Below, in pieces: positions 45,176-55,619 of a stretch of DNA of 64,000 bases. Numbering within the stretch: position 1 is the stretch's first letter; each line of letters opens with the position of its first letter. A model generated the notes under the pieces. The model did no database searches and was not told the origin of the DNA. It saw only the letters and a program-made list of their open reading frames with translations. The stretch lies in the NCBI GenBank assembly GCA_030847615.1, contig JAUMIR010000001.1:183105001-183169000 (forward strand). Reading direction: 5' to 3'. This DNA comes from Gambelia wislizenii (Eukaryota > Chordata > Lepidosauria > Squamata > Crotaphytidae). The position numbers were made by a program, and so were the translations under genes.

Positions 45176-45311
45176 GGTAATTTATTTTGTTGACTTTTTA
45201 AAAAGTGTTCTTTTTGTCATTTTATATTTCAATTTGAAATGTAAACATGGCAGTTGTTTCTAGGCAGACTATAAATACCATACCACAATTGTTTCCTGGA
45301 GATGGTGGGAA

Positions 45312-45729
45312 TTGGGACGGAAAGAATATTTGAAAATACTCATAAAATAGTTGAAAAACATGTTTCTTGAGTGCTGAGAAACCATGGTGAGCAGAAACCT
45401 GGACTGATAAGAATCTTTGAAGTTCAGGATTTATTCCATGCAAAATTCATGCATAGTTATTTTGCACAGAAAACAACATTGTTTTTGCACAGGAAACAGT
45501 ATTTTCTGTGCAAAAATACTATTTTTCGGCAGAAATATCCTTTTCTGTGTAGAAAAAGCACTTTCCTGCACAGAAAATTCCTTTTTCTGTGGAAAGCAAC
45601 AACATGCAAATTTTGTGTAGAATAAGTTCCAAAGAGTCTTCAAAGTCAAAAAAGTTTCAAAGACTTTCTCGTAATGGAAAGAAAATGGCTAAAATTACAG
45701 AAGAAAATTAGTGAGGAAATACATGCCTA
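45312..45729 (+). mobile_element. Non-autonomous hAT element, copy C
   Basis: Begins TTGGGACGGAAAGAATATTT and ends 'AAATACATGCCTA'. The array at about 45460-45600 repeats 'TTTTCTGTGCAAAAA' and 'TTTCCTGCACAGAAAAT' units as in copy B. Flanking octamers no longer match. Predicted frames in the array are shadows of the repeat. Confidence 0.65.
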
Positions 45730-46415
45730 CATGTATATATGACAGTCTAACATGCCTGGAAATGATGAGGTTGGGGGAAATGGCCCTCCCTAAACAATTG
45801 GGTCTCACATTAAACCATTCAGTTATGTTTAAACACTGATCTGAATCTCTCTCTTGTTATCTTTCCACCCTCCGCCAATATGATCATTGTTCATTCACCA
45901 TTCAAGCACCAACCAATCAATATTTTTTATCCCAATTTCTTCCAATATGGAACCGAAGGGGGCTCACAGGTTAAACAAAATACAGCCTTAAAACACCTGG
46001 TTTCTTAAAGATTACAAAGTACTAATGTTATAGGTTAGTAAGGAATGATGTATTTATTTCAATTAGAAGACAATGATCCACTGCAAGTGCAGCAATAGAA
46101 GGTTGGCTGCAAAGATCAGCCAATGAATCAAGGATCACAAATCTTAATCAGAAATGCCAGAGTGCCCCTGAACACTTGCAGAATCTCCCCCCCCCCCCGA
46201 CAGAACTGAATTGTCTCAGTCTCCCAATTCACAATGTGGACTTGCTAAGATTAATGGCAGAGTACATATTTTTCATTCAGGAGTCAGGGATTCCATGTTC
46301 ACTCCATCACATTTACAGTGTAAAATATCAGGTATGTAAAAAGCTTGCTATTCCCTGCATGCATCTTACTTTAATACTTGGTGGTTTAAGGAGTACAGCA
46401 AGGATAATGAAATAC
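45730..46415. other. No recognised feature
   Basis: Poly-C run at 46187-46198; otherwise nothing supported. Confidence 0.4.
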
Positions 46416-46651
46416 AATTGTCCCTCCACATTCACAGATTTGGCATTAATGGATTTAAGTATTCACGGCTTGAAAATATTCTTAAAAAAATAATAATCCA
46501 AAAAGCAAACCTTGATTTTGCCATCTTATATAAGGGACACCATTTTGCTATGCCATTGCATATAATGGGACTTGAGTATTCACAAATTTGGGTATTCACG
46601 GGGGTGTGTGTGTCCTGGAACCAAACCCCAAAGAATGTTAAGGGACAACTG
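46416..46651. mobile_element. Tigger-like MITE
   Basis: Ends CAATTGTCCCTCCACATTCA and, inverted, CAGTTGTCCCTTAACATTC, with TA on both sides (46414-46415, 46652-46653). Inner arms 'AAGTATTCACGGCTTGAAAA' and 'GGGTATTCACGGGGGTG'. 236 bp, non-coding; related to 6628-7048 and 60723-60948. Confidence 0.8.
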
Positions 46652-46653
46652 TA

Positions 46654-47734
46654 AAGTGAGATGTCTATTCAATTTGTTTGTCTCTTTGTTTCACACAACA
46701 TGTGAAATGTGCACAATGAAAGAATGAAATAATTTAGCCCAGGGACTGGTAATATACGGTCATTACAGCAACCTAAAACATTTGTTTTGGCAGCTAAGAC
46801 TTGCTGGCCCTTTGTAGCCAAGCCCCAAAGCCCAGATCCTCCCTCACTCCTGTTACTTAAGAAAGTGATAAGAAATGGATGTAGCAATCCTACACCCACT
46901 TCCTGGGAGAGGCAGTCCTTGTTGACTTCAATGGGACTTAGCACTGAATAAACCTTTTTTTTTTCCAAAACCAGAAGAAAGACATGGCTACAATTGGTGT
47001 ATCTTGTGCGAGAGAAAGCCAACTGAAACAATCACTTCTAGAAGTCTGATCACTCTCAGATCACTCTGCAATATACTATCTATACAATATCTCTAATCAC
47101 TAAAAAGGCTGTACTTGGCCTTTACTGTGCCAGATTTTGCTCAACCACAATATGGAAAACATTAATCAACAACCAATATCAAACTATACTGTATTCTGTA
47201 ATCTAGAAAAGACAGGTGTCTTTTTTTATGGGTACCACATACCTGCACATAAACAACCACCTCTGGAACTCTCTGGGCATTTTTAATGAATAAAGGACTT
47301 ATTACAGGAGCAGAAGCCACAATGTGCTGAAAATCTGCAGAGCTTTTTCACTGCTGCCCCCTTTCATTGCATTGTAAAGTGACAATAGCCAAGTGACAGA
47401 AATATTAACAACATGTACATGCACATGATTGACAAACAATGTAATATTCAGTGGATACTGCATGTATTTAATGGGTCCTTCTGAAGCTCAAGGAAGTTGC
47501 CCATGATGCTTTGAATTTTTAACACAGTTGGAAGTGAGGTCAGGCCTCCTGCATGCTCAGTATGTTTCTGTGAAGGAAACAGTGGCTTACTGTACCATGG
47601 ATGTTCGCCATCATATGTGATACAACCATAACCTTTGATGGCTGGGCAGGCTCACATGGTATACATGTGGCAATAGAGTTTTGAGAAGTTACTCACATGT
47701 GATGGTGTGCATATGGGATTTCAGTAATTATCTC
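46654..47734. other. Mostly unassigned
   Basis: A segment near 46915-46965 (TTGACTTCAATGGGACTTAG) is a common amniote repeat fragment. The 120-codon frame 46669-47031 (-) overlaps it and shows no domain. Confidence 0.4.
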
Positions 47735-47870
47735 TAGCTCAATGGTTCTCCAACTCTGGTCCTCCAGATGTTTTGGAGTTCAACTCCCAGAAATTTCAGC
47801 CACTATGACCAATGCTCAGGAATTCTGTGAATTGAAATCACCAACATCTGGAGGACAATGGGCCTAGGCT
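47735..47870. mobile_element. Palindromic MITE
   Basis: AATGGTTCTCCAACTCTGGT with 'CCTCCAGATGTTTTGGAGTT' against 'CACCAACATCTGGAGGACAA'. Same family as 45040-45175. Confidence 0.65.
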
Positions 47871-48679
47871 TATTTATGCAAAAGAAGTACTCAAGGCCTT
47901 CCTTGTGCTGTTAGGTGGCTGTCACCAAACAAATGGAACAGCTGCACAATTAAATGTGTTTAATTTACCTGGACAGAAATTTAGGACTAGAACATCCCTT
48001 CTCAACCCTTTACCTGTTCTCTTTCTTTCTTTTTTTTAATTTGCATTTATGGTTCTGGGTATTTTTTGTTTTCATTTTTTGGTCTATTACAAATAGTAAG
48101 AAAAGCTGGGGAAGAAATAGGCCAATCTAACTGATATACTTCCCACATGCTACAAATATGTATCAATTGTTTTGAAATTAAATTTCCACACTAGGGAATT
48201 CTGGGTAAAAATTAAAAGATATATAAAATCACACTTGCTTTTAATCACTGAAGGGACTGGGTGACACCTAGCATTTGTTTACAACCAGTTTTCTTTAGAT
48301 GAGAAATAACATTGGTACCTAGCTCTTCCTCTGGTGTGCCTGGAAAACTGATCCCTGTCTTGAGGAGGTCACCACCGTCTTCCTCTGAAAAGGAAGGGGG
48401 GAAAAGTTAACAGCATAGATATCATCATCATCATCATCATCACCACCACAGCTGTGTAGTTGTCACTTATTGTTGTACAATACAATTGCCTTTAAATTAA
48501 CACAGTCCAAACCACATTGTTTTTGTTTCTTTTGATAATCATTTCCCCCCTTAGACTTTCTTTTCACATTGATGTCTTGTGGCTCTTTTCTTAGCATTCC
48601 TTCCTAATATTTCTTCAACACACAAGTCTAAGAACTCAGAAAGTCTCTAGTTGTCATTATAATTTTTTTTTTTAATTAA
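47871..48679. other. Unassigned, with (ATC)n at 48419-48441
   Basis: A short (ATC)n run is the only clear feature. Confidence 0.45.
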
Positions 48680-48691
48680 CAATGTACTTTT

Positions 48692-48856
48692 TGAAGCCGA
48701 AGGCTTTCACAGCCGACATCCATAGATTTTCCTTGGGTTTTTTCCCAACCCAACTATTCTCTGAAGATGCCAGCCACAGATGCAGGCAAAACATCAGGAA
48801 TAAACTCTTCCAGAACATGGCCTCACAACCCAGGGAAAAACCCAAGGAAAATCTAT
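48692..48856 (+). mobile_element. Penelope-like fragment with decayed hammerhead motif
   Basis: CAATGTACTTTT flanks the 165-bp unit exactly (48680-48691 and 48857-48868). The sequence GATGCCAGCCACAGATGCAG matches the terminal repeat of Penelope-like elements known from reptiles. There it forms a hammerhead ribozyme with CTGATGA and GAAA cores; here those read CTGAAGA (48761-48767) and AAAA (48788-48791), so cleavage is likely lost. Inverted arms ATAGATTTTCCTTGGGTTTT (from 48722) and the reverse at 48833-48856 enclose the motif. Confidence 0.7.
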
Positions 48857-48907
48857 CAATGTACTTTTCCATTATTTAAAAAAAATTAAATTCAGTACTT
48901 TTATGAC

Positions 48908-49228
48908 TTTTTTGGATGTTTAAAAAGTAATGAAAGCAGCCTCGTCAGCTTGCAAAGCTGCTGCGCTGCAAAGCGTCAGTTTCGGATGACACTCGCCCCT
49001 GCCGGTACTGTTGCGGTACCGCAGGGAGAGCTGAGCGTCATATTTCCTTGATTTTTAATCACGATCAACTTTCGTGAGTAAAAATCAAGGAAATATGGCG
49101 CTCAACTCTCCCCACGGTACCGCAACAGTACCGGCAGGGGCGAGCGTCATCCAAAACTGATGCTTTGCAGCGCAGCAGCCTCGCAAGCTGACGAGGCTGC
49201 TTGCGTTATTTTTCAGCATCCGAAAATT
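48908..49228. mobile_element. Long foldback MITE, about 140-bp arms
   Basis: The left arm contains AGCAGCCTCGTCAGCTTGCA, 'TCGCCCCTGCCGGTACTGTT' and 'GCGGTACCG', all repeated inverted in the right arm with about nine in ten bases matching. The centre (about 49047-49097) is a hairpin around 'AATCACGATCAACTTTCGTG'. Outer ends are TTTTTTGGATG and GCATCCGAAAA. The GC- and CpG-rich arms stand out from AT-rich flanks. Non-coding. No target duplication was identified. Confidence 0.8.
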
Positions 49229-49261
49229 CCTTAGTTATTACTTGTTAAAAAGCCCATCAAA

Positions 49262-51150
49262 TTGCTACAAGAAATGCCATTAACTCTTGTTTATTATTGA
49301 TTATTGTTTATTATTTTGTTTATATCTATTCCATCTTTTCCCCAACCATGGGATTCAAGGCAGCTTACAGAAGTTAAAAATCTACAGACAAAATTCACGT
49401 CACTAAAACACAAACAAATTAAAATATAGTTAAACTATCAATATAATTAAAAACAATTTAAAAGGATACCCATTTAAAACAATAGACAATGCAGGACATA
49501 ATTAAAATAATTTACTCATGATACTCATAATTTACTCATGAGTAGTCAACTGCTAAAGGCCTGATGAAACAAAGAAGTCATTGCTTGCCACCAGAAGACT
49601 ACCATGGAGGTTGCCTCTCTAGGAGAGGAGTTCTAGAGTAGGGATGGGAAGATAATTCATTGCCATTCGCTAAATGTATGAGATGATGGTTTCTGTATGC
49701 ATTTACATTTCTTTTTGTGAGCTGAGAAATTTGCCAGCTGCTTGCCCAGGTGTGAATATTTGGACAGTGTTCATTCACAAAAGAAGTAGCAGGGTGAGCA
49801 ATTCAGTTTGATGTTCAGGATGTTTTTATTGTTTAAGTAATAAAAGTAACCGTGCCTCAGCTATTCATTTTAATTATGTGGGTCTCAGTCAAGGCAATCT
49901 GAATTACTTCACTCCATCTAAACATAAACACAGGCCCTCTCCAGTCACCTCCAAATGAAATGGTGGAGGGTTAGGTAGATTATGTGAAAATTCCCAGACA
50001 GGCTAATTTGCTTTCCCTGTTTCTTTCTCTTTTGCTCTTCACGCATGCTCAGTAAGTGATTCTGGAGGCAGCTGTTTACTTTTCTCATTGTACATAAGCA
50101 TACACAGCTACAGTAGGAATTCCTAGATAACTTGATATTCCCCATTTTAATTGTGTGAGTCTCAATCAAGTCACTTTGAATTACTCTACTTGGCTACAGG
50201 CAAGGAGGAAAGGAAGGAATTCCATTCTAATCACAGACCATCCTCTGTGAACAGATTTTTAGGATTCATACCACTAATTGCAAGAAGCATTAGGGAGGGA
50301 AAGTCAACTTTTTATGGCCCTCATTCTTCAGGAATTTGTCACAAATGTTTCAGCTTCTCTGTGAGGGGTGACTCAGTTGAAATGTCTCGCACTTCAAGCA
50401 AAAGTGAGAAGAGTAATATAATTCAGGGGCGGAAAGAATAAAAATATAAATTTACATCACTATTCTTAGAGCCTGGCAGCAGCCACCAAGAAGGTAATCT
50501 CCCATGTTTCCCCCAGACATAGCTGTGAAAGTGATGGGACAGAGAGTTGGGTCTCCTCTGAAGAACTCAAAAACACAGGCAGGTTTATGCGGGAAATTAT
50601 CCTTCGGATAATCTGGACCTAAACCATATAGGGCTCCATAGGGCTTTGAATTGTGCCCAGAAATAAACTGGTGGCCAGTTCAGCTATTGTAACAAGGGAG
50701 TTGCATGTTCCCTATAAGTAGCTGCAGTTAGTAGTCTGGCTGAAGCTTTTGGATTAGATAAAGTTCGTGAACAATCTTCAAAGGTAGCCCCACAAAGCGC
50801 ATGTTATTGTAATCCAAACAGGATATAAATAAGGCAGGTAGCCAGATCAGATATTTCCAGGAATGGGCACAGCTGTTGCTCAAGTCTTAACTCTGCAAAT
50901 GCATTCCTCGCCACAATAAAAACCCAAGTTTCCAGATTTGGGGTTAAATTCAGAAGTACACCCAAGCTGCAGTTTTGAGTCTTCAGAGGGAGTGTAAGCA
51001 CAACCAGCACAGACTAAATCTCTGTTGCCATATTTGACTTTCAACTCAGTTGGAGCACCTCTGTCTTTTCTGGATTAATTTTCAGTTTGTTCCCTCTTAT
51101 CCAGTCCATTACTGATGGCAGGCATTGGGTTAGAAATGATTGCACTAGAA
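49262..51150 (-). mobile_element. L2 LINE, old copy, split by a hAT element
   Basis: The 3' end is at 49275-49400 (reverse of 'GGCTGCCTTGAATCCCATGG' and a TATAAACAAA-like tail). The copy continues to 49638, is interrupted by 49639-50462, and resumes at 50463 ('GCCTGGCAGCAGCCACCAAG') through a degraded RT region to about 51150 (compare 'ATCCAGTCCATTACTG' with the same part of 14642-15936). Many substitutions; no open frame. Older than the copies at 14.6 and 43.8 kb. Confidence 0.75.
49639..50462. mobile_element. Non-autonomous hAT element, 824 bp, inside the L2
   Basis: The left end TAGGGATGGGAAGATAATTC and the right end 'AAATTTACATCACTA' (inverted TAGTGATGTAAATTT) match the hAT family ends. 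Flanks TTCTAGAG (49631-49638) and TTCTTAGAG (50463-50471) fit an 8-bp duplication with a one-base indel. The interior holds a 50-bp direct repeat at about 49867-49918 and 50144-50196 (TTTTAATTRTGTGRGTCTCA). Unlike the other copies it lacks the GTGCAGAAAA array. Confidence 0.65.
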
Positions 51151-51989
51151 TATTAATGTAATGTAGCCATGCCTTAGTTACTGCAAACATGAATTAATTA
51201 CAAGAACTCATTATTCGTAAGTAGTTCAGACATTTGGGAAGGTTGATCTCCCTTTAGTTGTCAGAATATACATACCAATAGATTTATAAGACATGGTGGC
51301 AATTTTTTCATATGGTATTGGGGCAAGACTAATTCATGAAATATATCTGGAAAGAGGAAGACTCCTTGTTTAAGGGAACAGACAACGTAGAAAGAATCAC
51401 AACCCAGAAACATCACCCAAGAAGACCTTCTGCTGTGCTTTTTGCAACCAGACTTGTTTATCTTGGATTGGCCTTTTTAGTCATCAGCGCGCTTGCAGAA
51501 AGCGTGGGATGAGTCCTTCCTGAATCTTCGTTTGCGAAGAAAAGCCAGAGAGAGAGAGAGAGATGAAACTGAGTTTTTGCATAAACAAAGAAACAAACAA
51601 AATCACACGTATATATGGTAAGATAAAGAAGATCAGATGTTAATAAATTGATTTTAACAAAGGTGAATGAAAGCACATTTAATGTCTTTATTTTAAAAAT
51701 AATATTATAACCATTAATTCTTTTATTATTTCTTGAATCTCCTTTCCATATTTAATAACTTACAGAATGGTGGAATATATTTCTGTCACTACTGGCAGTT
51801 TAAGGTGTGTCTAAGTTTCTAATGTGCACAAGATTTTTATATACTTCAATAATTTAACAATGCGTTTCTGTGGCTAAGCAGAGATTTGAGTCGTAATCAT
51901 CTGTATCCCTAGTTCCACACTCAAACCACTACTACCACTATACTACCCTAGTCTAGATTGGCCCTTTTTAAAATTACAATGTAATTTTT
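51151..51989. other. Mostly unassigned
   Basis: A (GA)n run at 51548-51562. 51903-51950 ('CTCAAACCACTACTACCACT') looks like a reversed Sauria SINE head fragment. No gene is supported. Confidence 0.4.
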
Positions 51990-52190
51990 TACATTGGTTC
52001 AAATCCCTGCTCGACCACGGCAAGGTTCACATCCCTGCTCGGCCATGGCAACCCACTGGATGACCTTGGGCAAGTCACACTCTCTTAGCCTCAGAAGCCG
52101 GCAAAGGCAACCCCGCTCTGAACAAATCTTGACAAGAAAACCTTGTTCACCTTAGGGTTACCATAAGTCAGGAATGACTTGAACCGTACT
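51990..52190 (+). mobile_element. Sauria-type SINE with duplicated box B region
   Basis: The body ('GGCAACCCACTGGATGACCT', 'TTGACAAGAAAACC', 'ACCATAAGTCAGGAATGACT') is typical. GGTTCAAATCC at 51996-52006 is repeated as GGTTCACATCC at 52024-52034, a 28-bp tandem duplication of the tRNA box B part. The head with box A is missing from this strand. Confidence 0.75.
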
Positions 52191-52230
52191 TTCCACAGTG
52201 GCTCTCACGTAAGAATCTGAGGTAGACTTA

Positions 52231-52672
52231 GGGTGCATGTACACAGTAGAAATAATGCAGTTTGACACCATTTTAAGTGTTGTAGTTCCATCCTATGGAA
52301 ACCTGGGATTTGTAGTTTTACAAGGTCTTTAGCCTTCTCTGCCAAAGGATGCTGGTGCCTCAGAAAGCTACAAATCCCAAGATCCCGTAGGATCATTATT
52401 ATTATTTTATTGATTTATATCCCACATTTCTTCCACCATGGGACTCAGGGTGGCTAACAATATCCTTAAAACAATACAAGTTAAAACAATACAAAAGCAA
52501 AAATTATAATATAAATATAAACTTTAAAAAAGAATTATACAATCTATAAGTTAAAAACATTAAACATTAAAATGCATTAAAAACTGTATAAAAACCCTTC
52601 AGAATCTTAGGATGGAGCAATGGCAGTTAAAGTGGTGTCAAACGGCTTTATTTCTACAGTGAAGATGCACCC
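52231..52672. mobile_element. PIF-like MITE with TTA duplication, split by an L2 tail
   Basis: TTA at 52228-52230 and 52673-52675. Ends GGGTGCATGTACACAGTAGA and, inverted, GGGTGCATCTTCACTGTAGA. The MITE sequence stops at 52393 and resumes at about 52601 (AGAATCTTAGGATGGAGC). The shared interior with 4745-4965 and 24384-24605 assigns those to the same PIF/Harbinger group. Confidence 0.85.
52394..52600 (-). mobile_element. L2 LINE 3' tail, nested
   Basis: Begins on the plus strand TCATTATTATTATTTTATTG with 'TTTATATCCCACATTTCTTC' and 'ACTCAGGGTGGCTAACAA', the reversed L2 3' end. The flanks AGATCCCGTAGGAT (52380-52393) and AGAATCTTAGGAT (52601-52613) look like a diverged target duplication. Confidence 0.75.
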
Positions 52673-52699
52673 TTAGTCTACAAACGCTTATGTTACATC

Positions 52700-52775
52700 T
52701 TTCATTTAGTCTCAAAGGTGCTACAAGATCCTTTTGCATACTGATCCAGACTAACACAGCTATGTGTCTTTGAAA
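52700..52775. repeat. Reptile repeat fragment
   Basis: 'GTCTCAAAGGTGCTACAAGA' and 'CAGACTAACACAGCTATGTG' resemble a repeat end widely seen in reptile DNA. The family is uncertain. Confidence 0.35.
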
Positions 52776-52935
52776 GTCAATGTAAGTTTCTGGCTTGCTA
52801 AGCATGTCAGATAAAGCCTGTCAAATTCCATTTTGAAGCTAGACCCCATCGTGGTGTTTATAAGAAGCTGACTCCTAAAGGCCGTTGCTATCACTATCCA
52901 CAAAGATTACTTAGTAATCCGCCATAATTACTTAG

Positions 52936-53150
52936 AGACAATAGTAGTTTGGTTGTTGGACTAGGATTCTGAATCCCTGCTCTGTCATCATGGAAACCCA
53001 TTGGGTGACCTCAGGCAAGTCACATTTTCTCACCCACAGGGGGAGGCAAAGGAATGACTCCCCAAACAAATATTGCCAAGAAAACCCTGTGATATGTTCA
53101 CCTTAGGGTTGCTGTAAGTCGGAAATGACTTGAAAGGACACAACAAACAA
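52936..53150 (+). mobile_element. Sauria-type SINE, diverged
   Basis: AGTAGTTTGGTTGTTGGACT head, 'GAATCCCTGCTCTGTCATCA', 'CCCATTGGGTGACCTCAGGC' body and 'TAAGTCGGAAATGACTTGAA' with an ACAACAAACAAC tail. Confidence 0.8.
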
Positions 53151-53996
53151 CCCTCTGCTCAGGATATGACTTTTCTGGGAAGAGACCCACAGAATCTCTC
53201 AGCAGTTTAAGGAAGGTGATCTCCCTTTGAGATTCACAACATCTCATGCTGCTTCCTATCATCCATGCTCACCTTAATCAGCCAGCCTGAATGTTGACTA
53301 AATGAAGATGTAACTGAGCAGAGCTTTGTTCTCTATAAGTAAAGATTACATTGTGTAACATTTAAATTGTAGCCCAGCTCTTGGGGAAATAGAAGCTCTT
53401 TGTGTACTTCAAGACATGCTAGTCAGAATACCAATCTAGTTGGAGGTTCAGATTAATATATTTTTCCTCCCCCTAAAGAGGATGTTTGAATTTACAAACT
53501 AAACGACAGTGAAACAGAGCAGAACATTCTTGGGAAACTATGAGTGCCTGTGTAGGAAAATTTGGTGGGCAGCTATAACTTGTATATGATATGACATACA
53601 CAACTGCACCTTTTTCTGTCAGATGGAGTGACAGGTCTAAGTGCCCAAAGACAAAGAGCAATTAAGAAATGGATACTGAGTTGAGATCATTGTGTGGCTC
53701 CATGCTCTGATGGGGACTACAAACCCTATTAAATCCACACCTTCTCCCTTTCCATGAAAGTCTGAGAAGAACTTGGAGATGTGCACATCTGGGAAATGCA
53801 GATTCCATCTTTTCCTGCACTCCCCTTGTGTGCCCTGCAAATCTGATCAGAAGGGTTGAGTGATTCTCCGGAGCAGATGGCAGGAGAAGAAAAGAAGAAG
53901 TCCACCAAGAAGACCTAGGTCCATGATCCTAAGCTCCAGCACAGCTTCCATTCTTTTCAAGATGGTGTGCACAGAACACTAGAACACTCTTGCAAA
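53151..53996. other. No recognised feature
   Basis: No supported gene or repeat. Confidence 0.4.
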
Positions 53997-54280
53997 GGAG
54001 GCCTGGTGGTACAGTGGTTAAGCGTCAGTACTGCAACCACAACATCGCAAGTTCAAACCCAAGGGCTCCAAGGTTCACTCAGCCTTCCATCCTTTCATAA
54101 GTCAGTAAAATGAGTACCCAGCTTGTGGGGGCAATTAGCTAACACAGATTGGAAACAGCTTAATGCGGTGTAGATGTGTAAAGTGCTATTGCTTAACACT
54201 TTGTAAGCCGCTCTGAGAGCCTTTGTGGCTGAAGAGTTGGGTATAAATACCTAAAAATAAACATAAATAAATAAACATAT
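53997..54280 (+). mobile_element. tRNA-derived SINE with L2-like tail
   Basis: GGAGGCCTGGTGGTACAGTG head, B-box-like GTTCAAACCC, 'GAGTACCCAGCTTGTGGGGG' and a 'TTGGGTATAAATACCT' tail with AAATAAATAAA. Confidence 0.85.
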
Positions 54281-54729
54281 CTCCTTCAGACATCTCAGGT
54301 GCAGTGGGTGGCTACAGGAATTAAGTGCCTCTTTGGTGATGTAATCCCAGTTCTAGAAGTCTCTCCTCAGGGAGGCTCACCTAGTGCTGACCTTGAAGAC
54401 ATGTCAGTGCCAAAGACCATTTTAAGTTAAGTTTAACAATCTAAGATTTCAAACACTGTGCATTTATGTTGACTGGTGCCTGCCCCCCACTTTAAACATT
54501 GCTCTTGCTCTGGGAGAGTAGCAGGCTGTCTACATACTTTCCCCCATCCGCCTTTGCTGAAGTTGCTGTGAGCAAAAAAAGCAGCCAGGTGGGGAAAGGC
54601 AGCAAGCTATTGAGCCAGTGGTGCATAAATATTACAGGGAGGAAGGGAAGAGAAGTAACTACAAAGAAGGAGGCAGAAGGATCCATAGTTGTCTGCTGCA
54701 ATGTATGTGTGATGTTTATCTTTTTGCCA

Positions 54730-55600
54730 GAATACCTCACCAACTATACCTGCAGTACATGCAAATTGGAAGCTCTCTTGGGAGAGAAGGTCAGTGCACT
54801 ACAGCTACATATTGAGTCCCTTCAATGCATCAGAGAATATGAGGACTTCCTGGATAGAATACATAGACAATTGTACTGACAGAACCAACAGGAAGAAGCT
54901 GCCAAGAAATATGAAGAGGCCTGTAACAGTGAGGAAACAGTCTGGAGGACGGTCACTGTCAGGAGCAGACCATACTGAAGAGATTCAGAACCTCTCCAAC
55001 TAAGCAATCACTTCCTACATCCTCATGAGGATAGCAGCAGTGTAGATGTTCAAACAGGGTAACAGTAACAAGGTATACCACATGTCAAGAAAGGACTCAA
55101 CAGCAACAGGATGAAAAGAAAGATGCTGGTGGTTGGGGACTCATTGCTCTGGGGTACAGAGGTACCTGTGTGCCCACCTGAGAAGATGAATCGGGAAACG
55201 TGCTCTCTTCCTGGCACTCATATCCAGGATGTCAGTGACAACTTGCCAAAACCAATGTAGAACTCAGATCTTCACCCCTTCTTATTCACTTGGGCACCAA
55301 CAACACTGCCAGAAATACCTTTCAACAGATCACCTCTGCCTATGAAGCTTTCAGCAGAAAGCTGAAGGCAGTTGAGGCACAGGTGGCAATTCTCAGAAAT
55401 TCTGCCAGTGAAGGATAGAGGACTATACAGGGACAGGAGGATACTAAAAGTCAATGACTAGCTACGTAGATAGTGTAGACAGGAGAGGCTTGGCTTTTGG
55501 GACCACTGTCACTTAAACACAGAACTACTGGCTACAGATGGGTCGCACCTCATGAAGACTGGGAAGAATGTCTTTGGTAGCTGCATGGCAAGTCTGATCA
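54730..55600 (+). pseudogene. CR1 ORF1 with esterase-like domain, broken
   Basis: A coiled-coil-like part ('LEALLGEKVSALQLHIESLQ', within the frame 54499-54879) is followed, in shifted frames, by an SGNH/GDSL-type esterase region as in CR1 ORF1 proteins. The first block 'MLVVGDSLLWGTEV' (about 55120-55165) holds the nucleophile GDS. The block 'LIHLGTNNTA' (about 55280-55310) corresponds to the family GTND with Asn in place of Asp. 'AYEAFSRKLKAVEAQVAIL' lies near 55340-55400. Several stops and frameshifts occur. The esterase is thought to help ORF1p in RNA or membrane interactions; this copy is dead. Confidence 0.75.
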
Positions 55601-55619
55601 AGGGGGGGGGTTGGGGGTT

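Noticed and set aside
48908..49228. Microrna precursor or cloning artefact
   Set aside because: Arms of about 140 bp with related foldbacks elsewhere in the window fit a MITE; a small-RNA role would need expression data.
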